NCBI GenBank assembly: GCA_947165295.1
Contig: CAMUZU010000013.1
Location: forward strand, 1-56,886
Direction of reading: 5' to 3'
Source: an uncultured Selenomonadales bacterium
Lineage (GTDB): Bacteria > Bacillota > Negativicutes > Selenomonadales > Selenomonadaceae
Length of the DNA stretch: 56,886 nt
A model generated the notes under the pieces. It had not been told where the DNA came from and did no database searches. It saw only the letters and a program-made list of their open reading frames with translations. This document shows, piece after piece, positions 35,537 to 44,041 of the stretch (its first letter is position 1; every line of letters begins with the position of its first letter). A program made the position numbers and the translations under genes.

Positions 35537-36364
35537 ATGACCAAACACGAATTGATTTGCTTGCTTGACGACCCCGACGTTCGCGAAAAAATTTTGTCCG
35601 TCGTCAACAAGCGCGAAACTCTGACGACGTCGCAAAACTTTTTTCGTGCGGATGACGACGCTCGCCGACTCAAAGACCAGTTGCGTGCCCGTGACGCAGA
35701 AATTTCTTCCGCGACACGACGGGCGAACGATGCCGAATCGCAACTTGCAACTCTGCGCGGCGAAATTCTTCAGCTGAAAAATTCTCTGTCGCAGGCACGG
35801 CAACAGACAACTCAACTTCAGTGCGAAGCCGCCGACGCCGACCGTCGCGCAGAAAATTATCGTCGGCAACTCAACGACGCGAACGAAAAAATTTCGCAGC
35901 TCGAATCTTCCGTTGACAATCTCAACGCGCAACTCAAACAAGGCTTTGCTCGCGGGCGGGAGCTGTTTGAAAAATATCGCCAAGTCAATGCCCACGCACG
36001 TCAACTGCTGAGCACGGGCGTTTTCGTCCGCGACGATTTCACGTCGTTTATCTGCGGCGGCGCGCAGTCCGAATCGCTCGAAAAAATTTGGGACGTCTTG
36101 AAAGGTTGCGTCCTCAACGGTCAACGCCAAGACGCCGAAATTCTGTGGCAGGTCTTCGAGTATTGTTTGGAGCTGGTCAATTCGTCGCGTGCGCAGGCGG
36201 GTTTCTCGGTTCTGCCCGTCAAAGTCGGCGACCGCTTCGACGCGGACATCCACAGCGAAGGTCTCAACAGCCGCGCCCAAGGCAAAATTTCCGTCGTGTG
36301 CCTGCCCGGCTTCCGCAACGACTACAACGGCCGTGTCGTCCGCAAAAGCATCGTTCAGGTTTAA
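35537..36364 (+). CDS. GrpE-like coiled-coil protein
   Basis: The 275-residue protein starts MTKHELICLLDDPDVREKIL. A long coiled coil covers about residues 45-140 (RLKDQLRARDAEISS to VDNLNAQLKQ). The C-terminus, VKVGDRFDADIHSEGLNS then GKISVVCLPGFR and GRVVRKSIVQV, resembles the beta-domain of GrpE, the nucleotide-exchange factor of Hsp70 chaperones. It lies 18 bases before an Hsp70-like gene, so it probably serves that protein. It is longer and more divergent than housekeeping GrpE. The ATG at 35537 follows a GAGGTG site. Confidence 0.75.
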   Translation: MTKHELICLLDDPDVREKILSVVNKRETLTTSQNFFRADDDARRLKDQLRARDAEISSATRRANDAESQLATLRGEILQLKNSLSQARQQTTQLQCEAADADRRAENYRRQLNDANEKISQLESSVDNLNAQLKQGFARGRELFEKYRQVNAHARQLLSTGVFVRDDFTSFICGGAQSESLEKIWDVLKGCVLNGQRQDAEILWQVFEYCLELVNSSRAQAGFSVLPVKVGDRFDADIHSEGLNSRAQGKISVVCLPGFRNDYNGRVVRKSIVQV

Positions 36365-36382
36365 TCGAAAGGAGTTGATCTT

Positions 36383-39379
36383 ATGGAAAACGTTTTGCCG
36401 AAAAATCGTCCGTCGCGCCGCGAATCCGTGCGGGTCAGCCGCCTGCAGTTCGACCACATCTTCACCGACGCCGCCGCCGCAAAGGGCGAACAAATTGCCC
36501 GCGACCTCGCCGCGCTCAAAGACGACATTGCGCCCGCCTGCGACAAAACTTTCGTCATGATGAAGAACAAGCAAGTTTGGTTCGACAGGAACAACGCTGC
36601 GCTCTTCCCGAAGTTCGACAAGTTTTCGTTGCCGAAGTTTCGCACGAGTGGTGAGCCGTCGCGGGGCTACAACGTCAACTTTGAAGGCTTTTCGTTCGTC
36701 GCAATGACCGTCACCGAATGCCAACGAAGTTTCACTACGGGCAAAGGCAATCCGTATTTGCAGAGCAACAACACCTTTCGACACTTCCCGATACGAGCGA
36801 ACGAGATTTTGACGGACGACTGTCACACGTTCGTTAGTTCAGACGGCGTCTACACATACAGCTATAATGAGAGCAACCACATGGTTAGTTGTTACGAAAA
36901 TGGCGAATACGACGGCGGCTTTTGCGGCTTCTCCGATGTCACGCTCGTGCCGATTCACAGACTGCGCGGGAAAAACGCGGCGGCAATGAGTTACTTCGAT
37001 TCGTTCTTCACGTGGATACAGCTCGGTCTCGTCCCCGAAGGTCTCAAGCCGAAGCACGAACGGCTTTTCGAGAATTTCATACGCGATTATTCCAAAATCG
37101 AAGAGTACGTGTCCTTCGACGACGCAAAGAACATTGTCTTCGACGGCGACCGCTTTAAAGACGACGTGCTTGCGGGGCGGTTCACCGAAAAAGTTTTCGA
37201 TTACGACTTCAACATTGCCGAAACGCTCGATTGCGTCATGAGCGGGCAACGCAAGTACACCGGCTCCGTCGCCGCGCTGAAACGTGAACTGCTTGACTGT
37301 GACCACAAACGCGCCGACCTTGAGCCGTACGACGAACGACTGTTGACCGACGTCAATCGCGGGCACTGGGAACTTTTCGAGAACGCGCCCGAAGGTACCG
37401 CCGAAGTTCAGTTGCCCGAAGGCGAAATGCTCGTTGCCCGACCGCCGCAGCTTGACGTTTGTCTCAACGGCATTGTCGCGATTGACTTCGGCACGAAAAG
37501 CACGATTGTCGTTTGCCGCGACGGTGAACCGCGAATGTTGCGCGTCGGCAAGGGCGACTACTCCAAAGCCCCGACACCCGCGGACTTCGAGAACCCGACG
37601 GCGATTCACCTGCGCGACGTGGAAAAGTTTTTGACGGCGTATCGTGCACGCGACGGGCGGCCGTTCACCGAATGGAATCAAGTGACCGTGTCACACCAGG
37701 CGGCAAATGCCATCTTCGCGGAAAACGTCGGCAGTTCCGTGTACAATTCGGTTTTCAGCGAACTCAAGCAGTGGGCGAAAGACGAGCAAAGTTATCCCGT
37801 GCTGAAAGACTTGCAAGGCTTCACGCAGGAGATCAAGCCGTACCTGTCGACGCAGACAATTGACGCGGGCGACTTCGATCCGATTGAACTTTACGCGTAT
37901 TACCTCGGCTTGTACATCAACAACATGCACGGGAAAATTTATTTGGACTACATCTTGTCGTACCCCGTCAACTACCGCAAAGACATTCGCGAACGCATTC
38001 GCAAAAGTTTCGAGTGCGGCTTGAAGAAATCGTTGCCGCCCGCGCTTTTGAGCGACGAAGACATCATGAAACGTTTCCGCGTGTACTTGGGCGCAAGCGA
38101 GCCCGCCGCGTATGCAATCAGCGCGCTTGAAGGTTTCGGCTTGGAACCGACCGACGACGACGAAAAAGTTGCTTACGGCGTGTTCGACTTCGGCGGCGGC
38201 ACCACGGATTTTGACTTCGGCATTGAGACCGTCCCCGAAAAACGCACGCGCAATTTCATCATCGAGCAATTCGGCTTCAACGGCGACTTGACACTCGGCG
38301 GCGAAAACATTTTGGAGTTGCTGGCTTACGAAGTGTACAAGGACAACATTGACGTCATGCGTCGCGAAAAAATTCCGTTCGCCTTGCCTGCGGACTGCGA
38401 AGTTTTTGCGGGCGCGGAAACTCTGGTGACCACGACCAAAGGCGCGGCGGCTCACATGAACACGCGCAAGTTGTCCGAAGCTCTCCGCCCGATTTGGGAG
38501 AACACCGCCGACCGCACGAAGTTGACCGAAGCGCCGCTTGACATCGTTTTGTTTTCGAGCGAGCAGAAAGACGGCGGCAATTACACCGTCGGCGTGAACT
38601 TGAAAATCGACGCGGACAAGCTCAACCGTTGCATCGAGGAGCGAATTCGCGTCGGCGTCGTGAATTTTTTCCAGTCGCTCAAAAGCGCGTTCAAAGGCCG
38701 CGAAGTTTACCCCGTGCACATTTTCCTTGCGGGCAATTCGTGTCGCTCACCCGTCGTGAAGAAGTTGTTCGACGAATTCATTGCCAACGAAGCCGCCGAC
38801 AAGTTTGTACTGCACATGCCGCTTGGCGAAGAAAATTTTGCCGCCGTCGCGAAAGTTACCGACGAAGAAAATCTTGCTGCTGACGTTCCCGACGAAATTC
38901 ACGCGCAGACTTTCGACGCCAATTTGGACAGACGGCGCACGGGCAAAACCGGCGTGGCATTCGGACTGCTCAGGTGTCGACGCGGCGGCAAGGACGTTAA
39001 AATCGTCAACAAGAACGTCGACGCGGGCGGCGAAATGATTTTCCCGTACTTTTTGGGCGACGCGGGCGCGGACGGCAACACTTTCACCGTGCAAATCGGG
39101 CGCGATGTCGGTTACGGGCAGTGGGTTTACTTCACCGTCGCCGACGAGCCCGAATTTGAAATTTATTACACGACGGCTCCGCGCTCACTGCAAAATAAAA
39201 TGCCCGTCGCGCAGGTGTCAATGGTGCATTGCGTGTTCGACGAGGACACGGCGAGCGACGACGACGACTGCGGCGTTTACGTCCGAAAAGTTTCACCGAA
39301 CGAAATTGAATACGCCGTCGGTACCGCAGAAGACTTCGCAGGTGAATTCGGCGGCAAGATTTATCGTCAAAAGCTGTGA
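36383..39379 (+). CDS. large Hsp70-like ATPase with N-terminal extension
   Basis: The product is 998 residues. An extension of about 355 residues of unknown fold precedes an actin/Hsp70-type ATPase domain: phosphate-1 GIVAIDFGTKSTIVVC, a loop with ILSYPVNYRKDIRERI, phosphate-2 YGVFDFGGGTTDFDFG, and the adenosine motif HIFLAGNSCRSPVVKKL. The normal DnaK substrate-binding domain is replaced by a shorter C-terminal region (KIVNKNVDAGGEMIF to the end). Such proteins act as ATP-driven clamps; the client is unknown. It follows the GrpE-like gene with GGAG upstream of the ATG, and a terminator closes the two-gene operon. Confidence 0.85.
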   Translation: MENVLPKNRPSRRESVRVSRLQFDHIFTDAAAAKGEQIARDLAALKDDIAPACDKTFVMMKNKQVWFDRNNAALFPKFDKFSLPKFRTSGEPSRGYNVNFEGFSFVAMTVTECQRSFTTGKGNPYLQSNNTFRHFPIRANEILTDDCHTFVSSDGVYTYSYNESNHMVSCYENGEYDGGFCGFSDVTLVPIHRLRGKNAAAMSYFDSFFTWIQLGLVPEGLKPKHERLFENFIRDYSKIEEYVSFDDAKNIVFDGDRFKDDVLAGRFTEKVFDYDFNIAETLDCVMSGQRKYTGSVAALKRELLDCDHKRADLEPYDERLLTDVNRGHWELFENAPEGTAEVQLPEGEMLVARPPQLDVCLNGIVAIDFGTKSTIVVCRDGEPRMLRVGKGDYSKAPTPADFENPTAIHLRDVEKFLTAYRARDGRPFTEWNQVTVSHQAANAIFAENVGSSVYNSVFSELKQWAKDEQSYPVLKDLQGFTQEIKPYLSTQTIDAGDFDPIELYAYYLGLYINNMHGKIYLDYILSYPVNYRKDIRERIRKSFECGLKKSLPPALLSDEDIMKRFRVYLGASEPAAYAISALEGFGLEPTDDDEKVAYGVFDFGGGTTDFDFGIETVPEKRTRNFIIEQFGFNGDLTLGGENILELLAYEVYKDNIDVMRREKIPFALPADCEVFAGAETLVTTTKGAAAHMNTRKLSEALRPIWENTADRTKLTEAPLDIVLFSSEQKDGGNYTVGVNLKIDADKLNRCIEERIRVGVVNFFQSLKSAFKGREVYPVHIFLAGNSCRSPVVKKLFDEFIANEAADKFVLHMPLGEENFAAVAKVTDEENLAADVPDEIHAQTFDANLDRRRTGKTGVAFGLLRCRRGGKDVKIVNKNVDAGGEMIFPYFLGDAGADGNTFTVQIGRDVGYGQWVYFTVADEPEFEIYYTTAPRSLQNKMPVAQVSMVHCVFDEDTASDDDDCGVYVRKVSPNEIEYAVGTAEDFAGEFGGKIYRQKL

Positions 39380-39383
39380 CTGC

Positions 39384-39422
39384 AAAAAAAAATCACCGCC
39401 CGATACGTCGAGCGGTTTTTTT
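39384..39422. terminator. bidirectional terminator after the Hsp70-like gene
   Basis: ACCGCCCGA pairs with TCGAGCGGT around a four-base loop, flanked by A9 and T7; it also serves the converging BofA gene. Confidence 0.85.
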
Positions 39423-39434
39423 GTGCGACAAACG

Positions 39435-39686
39435 TCATTTAAAGTAGTGCAGGTAAATCAAAAGCCCAATCAGTCCCGGCACGCCGAGCACGCCGACAAT
39501 CAGCGCGTGAACGAACGTAATTTTTATCGCGACAAGCCCCGTCAAGTTCACGAGGTAAAGAATTGCCGCGCCGACCAAGCTGTTCCACACAATCTTGAAC
39601 GGCAGCTCAATCATGAACTTCAAGACGAGAATTATCACGACACCGATAATCAAGCCTCCTGCAACTTTAATCAAATCAATGTCCAT
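39435..39686 (-). CDS. BofA family membrane protein
   Basis: The 83-residue protein has two or three hydrophobic helices. It matches the pattern of the pro-sigma-K processing inhibitor BofA: an internal Asn and Gly-rich helix (IVWNSLVGAAILYLVNLTG) and the C-terminal VHALIVGVLGVPGLIGLLIYL. In Bacillus BofA restrains the SpoIVFB protease during sporulation. Whether this organism sporulates cannot be told here, and BofA-like proteins also exist in non-sporulating Firmicutes. Confidence 0.8.
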   Translation of the reverse strand: MDIDLIKVAGGLIIGVVIILVLKFMIELPFKIVWNSLVGAAILYLVNLTGLVAIKITFVHALIVGVLGVPGLIGLLIYLHYFK

Positions 39687-39703
39687 AAATAAACCTCCAA
39701 AAC

Positions 39704-40795
39704 TCAGCGGACGGAAATCGTCAGCGTGTTGTAAGTGATCGACTGCAAAGTTAAATCCGTCGTCGTCAAAGCCTGCAATTCATTGAAGAGCGTCTGCGGT
39801 GAACCGCCGTATTGCACGCTGAAGACCGCTTTGCCGCCTTCGTAACTCGACAGGTTGACGTTCTTGACGCGGTTGACTTGACCGAGCGCGCTTTGCACGA
39901 GATTGACCTTGCTGAAGTCCGCCGCGTAAACGACTACCTCGACGCCTTGACGCGAAGTGTACATGCCGGTTATCTGCTCAACGAGATATTCGCCCATGAG
40001 TTGACCTGCCGCCGCCAAAGCTTTCTTCGACGCGACAGCCTGCGAATTGTCGTAAGCGGAACCGTACTTGCCGTCAGCCGCGATAATCTGTCCCGTGCGC
40101 ACGACAAACATTTTCGCTTCGACGCGGGCGCGACAAGCCTGCATGTTCGTGCGCTGGTTGCCGGGCAGCCATTGACCGGGGTCGCCGACACCTTCGCTGA
40201 ACGCTTCGCCGACAATCATAATGTCCGCGCCGAACTGTTGAGCCGCCTGCGTCATCTGCGCGGCGTTCATGTTGAGCGGATTGGCGACGTTGAGCCGAGT
40301 GCCAACTTCCGTGACGTTCGAGAATCCCGCGTTGATTAACGCCTTGACAATGGCGGTTTCGCCTGCGGGGTCGGGCACGCGATATTGAATGTGACTTTCG
40401 GGCACGTACACGGCAATTTTCGGGTTGCGCAGTTGCACGTTGATAATGCCCAGCCGCGTCAATTCGTTCATGAGTTTGGAATTCGGCTCCGTGTCAACCG
40501 TCGCATTAATCGTCACGCGCCAGCCGCCCGAAGTTTGTTCGCGGGCAACGACGCTGTAATCGGTGACGAATCCGCGTGACTGCGTGTAAATTTGGTCGCG
40601 AATCAACATTGAGTTTTGCACGAGCGTTTCCGAATCAACCAGCACGCCCAAAGTGTTTTCGACCGCCATGCGAAGTGCGTCGTTCTCCGCCTCCGAAGGC
40701 GTCATGCCCGTGCCCGTGACGGTTACGGACTTCGCAAAAGCCGTCGCCGACAAAATCAAAAGCAACGACAAAATCACTGCCGCGAATCGTTTCAT
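39704..40795 (-). CDS. secreted LPP20/FlgT-N-like protein
   Basis: The 363-residue protein has a signal peptide (MKRFAAVILSLLLILSATAFA). The mature N-terminus (VTVTGTGMTPSEAENDALRMAVENTLG) matches the LPP20/flagellar FlgT N-terminal type domain, followed by a Rossmann-like domain (NPKIAVYVPESHI to MIVGEAF) like those of CsgG-type periplasmic proteins. It is probably exported to the periplasm or outer membrane. The ATG at 40795 has GGAGG upstream, and the longer frame would run through the three-hairpin element. It lies next to a CsgG-like gene, so the two may work together. Confidence 0.75.
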   Translation of the reverse strand: MKRFAAVILSLLLILSATAFAKSVTVTGTGMTPSEAENDALRMAVENTLGVLVDSETLVQNSMLIRDQIYTQSRGFVTDYSVVAREQTSGGWRVTINATVDTEPNSKLMNELTRLGIINVQLRNPKIAVYVPESHIQYRVPDPAGETAIVKALINAGFSNVTEVGTRLNVANPLNMNAAQMTQAAQQFGADIMIVGEAFSEGVGDPGQWLPGNQRTNMQACRARVEAKMFVVRTGQIIAADGKYGSAYDNSQAVASKKALAAAGQLMGEYLVEQITGMYTSRQGVEVVVYAADFSKVNLVQSALGQVNRVKNVNLSSYEGGKAVFSVQYGGSPQTLFNELQALTTTDLTLQSITYNTLTISVR

Positions 40796-40824
40796 GATGC
40801 AACCTCCAATCGCAACGAAATTCC

Positions 40825-40926
40825 GGCCGACAGGACGTCGGCCGCCGCCCGGCGTACGACGCGTGATGCGTCGTTCGTCGGGCTGTTTTCTTTTGCTACT
40901 TTTCTTTTGCGCCAAAAGAAAAGTAG
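40825..40926 (-). repeat. three-hairpin intergenic element, copy B
   Basis: Read toward the LPP20-like gene: hairpin 40926-40896 (CTACTTTTCTTTTG/CAAAAGAAAAGTAG), hairpin 40883-40847 (GCCCG/CGGGC outer, ACGACGC/GCGTCGT inner), hairpin 40843-40825 (GGCCGAC/GTCGGCC). The ATG is 29 bases on, and the intervening CGTTGCGATTGGAGGTTGC is nearly the same as in copy D. Confidence 0.85.
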
Positions 40927-40934
40927 ATTAACCG

Positions 40935-41798
40935 TCAACTGCGCTTGACGATGTCGCCTTTGTGAATTTCGCCCGACTGCTTCTTGCAGACCGCGTAATC
41001 GGCGTTGACTTCGACGACTTTAATCTTGCCGACGTTGGTTTGCTTGACAGCGACGACTTTGCCGTTGACGACAACGGGCGCGCCTTCGCGGGCAACAATC
41101 AGCACTTCGCCGCGACGCAGACCGTCAGCCGAACCGCGGTCAATGTAAACGTCTTCGCCCGAAATTTCGGCAATGCGTGCGCGGAACGGATTGACCGTGT
41201 CAAGTTCGCGCAAGAAATGTTCGGCAGCAGACTTGCAGGCGGCGTTCAAAGCTTCGACTTGAGTCGCGCCGCTTTTCGAGCCTTCGATTGTTTTGGCGAT
41301 GATAATTTCGCCCGTGGTGTTGTCGACGAAACGAATCTCCAGCTCAACCTTGCTTTTGAACTTGTGGACGTAATTGCCGGCCGCAGTGCCCAAGTCGCCC
41401 AGCCCGAACAAGCTTGAAACTTGCGACACGGTGTTTGCGGTCGGGTTGTTGCCGACGACAGCCATTGTGAGCTTGCCGACGAGCATGTAATCCGCGCCCG
41501 CAAGTTTGTTCAACTCCGCAATTTTGTTCGGGTCGCCCGCGATGTTTTGAAAGCCTTGCTCCTTCATGATTTTTTCCAGCTGCGTGCGTTCGACGACCGT
41601 GTAATTGCCGCTTGAGTGAATGGCAACGAGCAACTGCTCCGTCATAATCTCCGCGATGCGCTGATCGCTGTAACCCGAAACGTTTTCCAACGGCATGACC
41701 GCGATTGTTTTCTTAGCCGCCTCACAAAAGTTGAGCGTACACAAAAGCACCGCCGCCACCGTCGCGACAAAAATCTTTCCGACGAATTTAACTGACAT
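40935..41798 (-). CDS. CsgG-like secreted protein
   Basis: The 287-residue protein has a signal peptide (VGKIFVATVAAVLLCTLNFCEA) and a CsgG-type domain: KKTIAVMPLENVSGYSDQRIAEIMTEQL, VVERTQLEKIMKEQGF and LAGADYMLVGKL. CsgG is the outer-membrane export channel for curli, but many relatives are simple periplasmic proteins and this one may not form a pore. A C-terminal region (VYIDRGSADGLRRGEVLIV) adds a small beta domain. The ATG at 41798 follows GGGAGG. A promoter is seen upstream. Confidence 0.8.
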   Translation of the reverse strand: MSVKFVGKIFVATVAAVLLCTLNFCEAAKKTIAVMPLENVSGYSDQRIAEIMTEQLLVAIHSSGNYTVVERTQLEKIMKEQGFQNIAGDPNKIAELNKLAGADYMLVGKLTMAVVGNNPTANTVSQVSSLFGLGDLGTAAGNYVHKFKSKVELEIRFVDNTTGEIIIAKTIEGSKSGATQVEALNAACKSAAEHFLRELDTVNPFRARIAEISGEDVYIDRGSADGLRRGEVLIVAREGAPVVVNGKVVAVKQTNVGKIKVVEVNADYAVCKKQSGEIHKGDIVKRS

Positions 41799-41826
41799 GA
41801 CAAACGCCTCCCGACAAATTTTTTTC

Positions 41827-41855
41827 AATATACCAAACGGGATTTAAAATCGCAA
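41827..41855 (-). promoter_or_regulatory. sigma70-type promoter for the CsgG-like gene
   Basis: The minus strand reads TTGCGA, a 17-base spacer and TATATT, ending 29 bases before the ATG. Confidence 0.7.
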
Positions 41856-41872
41856 TAGAATTTCCGCGCAAA

Positions 41873-41898
41873 CAAAAAATCCGACGCAAGGTCGGATG
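41873..41898 (-). terminator. terminator after the DeoR-type regulator
   Basis: The minus strand reads ATCCGAC, a CTTGC loop, GTCGGAT, then a T run; it lies just past the regulator stop. Confidence 0.8.
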
Positions 41899-41906
41899 TG
41901 TCGACT

Positions 41907-42677
41907 TCAGTCCGCCGAAATGATTTTGACGCCCAACTTTTGAGCCGCGTGCGTAAGGTCGTCGGACAACTTCGAGTCGGTGATAATGCCGCTGACTTTT
42001 TCGAGCGTCGCGAAACTGTACGTACTCTCCACGCCGATTTTGCGCGACTCGGCGATAATGTAATTCGTCTTGCACAGGTCAAGAACTTTGGCTTTGTGCA
42101 GGCCGCTTTCGGTGTTGCGCGACGTGAGCGAATTGCGTTTGATGTCCACGCCGTAGAGCCCGATAAACGCGACGTCGGGTCGGAAACTTGACATGAACTG
42201 CATGTTGAGCCCGTCGACAAAACCGTCGCGACTGCGGTTGATCTGTCCGCCCGCGAAAAATAAATTTATCTTCGGGTTGCGCGCAAGCATGACAACAACG
42301 TCAATCATGTTCGTGAGGATTTTGTACGGCGTGTCGGTTCGCTCCAAAATTTCAGCGATGGCAATGTTTATCGTCGAGATGTCCAGGAAAATCAAATCTT
42401 GCGGCTGCATGAGCTTGACGGCTGCGGCGGCGATTTTGCGCTTTGCCTCCACGTCGGAAATGCGTCGACGGTGCGCTTCGGTCATCTGAAGTTTTTCCGC
42501 AATGGTCACCGCGCCGCCGTACGTGCGTTTGAGTTTGCCGTCGAGTTCGAGCGAGCTGAGGTCTTTGCGGATTGAATCTTCCGTGACGCCGAAAATCTCC
42601 GCGAGTTCCTTGACGAGGACTTTACCGTCGCGGTTGAGCATTTCGAGAATCTTGGCTTGCCGTTCTTCCATAAACAT
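41907..42677 (-). CDS. DeoR/GlpR family transcription regulator
   Basis: The 256-residue repressor has an N-terminal winged helix-turn-helix (RQAKILEMLNRDGKVLVKEL and GVTEDSIRKDLSSLELDGKLKRTYGGA) and a C-terminal sugar-phosphate sensing domain (DLIFLDISTINIAIAEIL, LFFAGGQINRSRDGFVDG). Members typically repress sugar-use genes and are released by a phosphorylated sugar. No sugar operon is adjacent; the divergent gene belongs to methionine synthase, so its targets are probably elsewhere. The ATG at 42677 follows AAAGGTGA. Confidence 0.88.
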   Translation of the reverse strand: MFMEERQAKILEMLNRDGKVLVKELAEIFGVTEDSIRKDLSSLELDGKLKRTYGGAVTIAEKLQMTEAHRRRISDVEAKRKIAAAAVKLMQPQDLIFLDISTINIAIAEILERTDTPYKILTNMIDVVVMLARNPKINLFFAGGQINRSRDGFVDGLNMQFMSSFRPDVAFIGLYGVDIKRNSLTSRNTESGLHKAKVLDLCKTNYIIAESRKIGVESTYSFATLEKVSGIITDSKLSDDLTHAAQKLGVKIISAD

Positions 42678-42754
42678 TGTGTTCACCTTTATTGCAGTTA
42701 TTGTTATGACTTGCGCGCAGTATATCACGTTTCGGCGGCTCCGCAAAGAAGTTT

Positions 42755-42783
42755 TTGCCCGCGTGACGCTTTTGGTGTAAGAT
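42755..42783 (+). promoter_or_regulatory. sigma70-type promoter for the MetH activation-domain gene
   Basis: TTGCCC, a 17-base spacer and TAAGAT lie 27 bases before the TTG start. Confidence 0.6.
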
Positions 42784-42810
42784 GTGCGCATTCGGAAGGA
42801 GGCGAACGCG

Positions 42811-43485
42811 TTGGCGATTTACAACGCACGAATTGTTCAAGTCGACGCGGCGGAAACGAGACGTTACGCGGGACTGCGCAAGGCTCAACACTTCGGCGAA
42901 CAAAACATCCGCGACGCCTGCGCCGAAGCTCTGTTGCTGATTGACGTCGGCGGCGTGTGGGAACTTTACGATTACGACTGCGCAAATCATGTCGTGGCAA
43001 GTCAAGTGCCCTTTACAATCGCGGGCAATTCGATTATAAAACACCTCGACGGCTGCGAACGCGTCATTTGCATGGCGGCGACGGTCGGGCTTGACATTGA
43101 GCGCGAAGTTACCCGCAAGTTCGAGCGCGGCGAATATCTGTCGTCAATTCTTTTGGATGCGGCGGCGACTGCGGCAGTCGAACAGGTTGCCGACGAGATG
43201 GAAAAGCATTTCGCGTTGACGTTCGCCCGCGATGGTTTCAAGTTGCGTTGGCGGTTCAGCCCCGGTTACGGCGACTGGGCTTTGACCGAGCAAGCGAAAC
43301 TTTTCACGGCGGCGGGTGCGGAACGAATCGGCTTGACTTTGACGTCGGCGATGATGTTGGAGCCGCGCAAGTCAATCACCGCGATAATCGGGCTTGAACG
43401 CGTCACGGCAAGTCAACCGTCACAAACGTCGAAAAAATCCTGCGCGACTTGCAACCGCGTCGATTGTCCGTCGCGTAAATTTTAA
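42811..43485 (+). CDS. stand-alone methionine synthase activation-domain protein
   Basis: The 224-residue protein matches the C-terminal SAM-binding activation domain of cobalamin-dependent methionine synthase. That domain helps re-methylate oxidised B12 using SAM and a reductant. Visible motifs are RWRFSPGYGDWALTEQ and LTSAMMLEPRKSITAIIGL, ending in CATCNRVDCPSRKF with three cysteines. In many anaerobic Firmicutes this domain is a separate gene, as here. The TTG start lies eight bases after AAGGAGG. Its last 54 codons or so are copied twice more downstream. Confidence 0.88.
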   Translation: MAIYNARIVQVDAAETRRYAGLRKAQHFGEQNIRDACAEALLLIDVGGVWELYDYDCANHVVASQVPFTIAGNSIIKHLDGCERVICMAATVGLDIEREVTRKFERGEYLSSILLDAAATAAVEQVADEMEKHFALTFARDGFKLRWRFSPGYGDWALTEQAKLFTAAGAERIGLTLTSAMMLEPRKSITAIIGLERVTASQPSQTSKKSCATCNRVDCPSRKF

Positions 43486-43899
43486 TTGCGCTTGACGGTT
43501 GCGGCGTGTTGACTGCGAATCGGCTTGACTTTGACGTCGGCGATGATGTTGGAGCCGCGCAAGTCAATCACCGCGATAATCGGGCTTGAACGCGTCACGG
43601 CAAGTCAACCGTCACAAACGTCGAAAAAATCCTGCGCGACTTGCAACCGCGTCGATTGTCCGTCGCGTAAATTTTAATTGCGCTTGACGGTTGCGGCGTG
43701 TTGACTGCGAATCGGCTTGACTTTGACGTCGGCGATGATGTTGGAGCCGCGCAAGTCAATCACGGCGATAATCGGGCTTGAACGCGTCACGGCAAGTCAA
43801 TCGTCGCAAGCGTCAAAAAAATTCTGCGCGAACTGTGACTGCGTCGATTGTCCGTCGCGTAAATTTTAATTGCGCTTGACGATTGCGACTGTTGTTTGC
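43324..43899 (+). repeat. 192-bp tandem repeat, three copies of a gene 3' end
   Basis: Copies begin at 43324 (inside the MetH activation-domain gene), 43516 and 43708. Each carries the gene end including its stop codon plus about 30 bases of spacer. Copies 1 and 2 are almost identical and copy 3 has drifted slightly. Together with copy C of the three-hairpin element this fills the 556 bases without a gene between 43486 and 44041. Confidence 0.92.
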
Positions 43900-43905
43900 G
43901 TGAAT

Positions 43906-44008
43906 CTACTTTCTTTGACCGAGCAAAGAAAGTAGCAAAGAAACTCGCGCCTGCTGTGATACGTCCTGTATCACGCGCAGGCGACGCGACCGTCGTCCGT
44001 GACGGCCG
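43906..44008 (+). repeat. three-hairpin intergenic element, copy C
   Basis: Hairpin 43906-43935 (CTACTTTCTTTG/CAAAGAAAGTAG), hairpin 43948-43983 (CGCCTGC/GCAGGCG outer, TGATAC/GTATCA inner), and hairpin about 43990-44005 (CCGTC/GACGG, the weakest of the set). The map start follows 33 bases later. Confidence 0.8.
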
Positions 44009-44041
44009 GTTTACCTTCGCTTTCACGTCGAGGATTTAATC

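Noticed and set aside
43486-43899. Separate small genes in the 192-bp repeats
   Set aside because: Each copy is the C-terminal end of the upstream gene with its stop; none has its own start and ribosome site.
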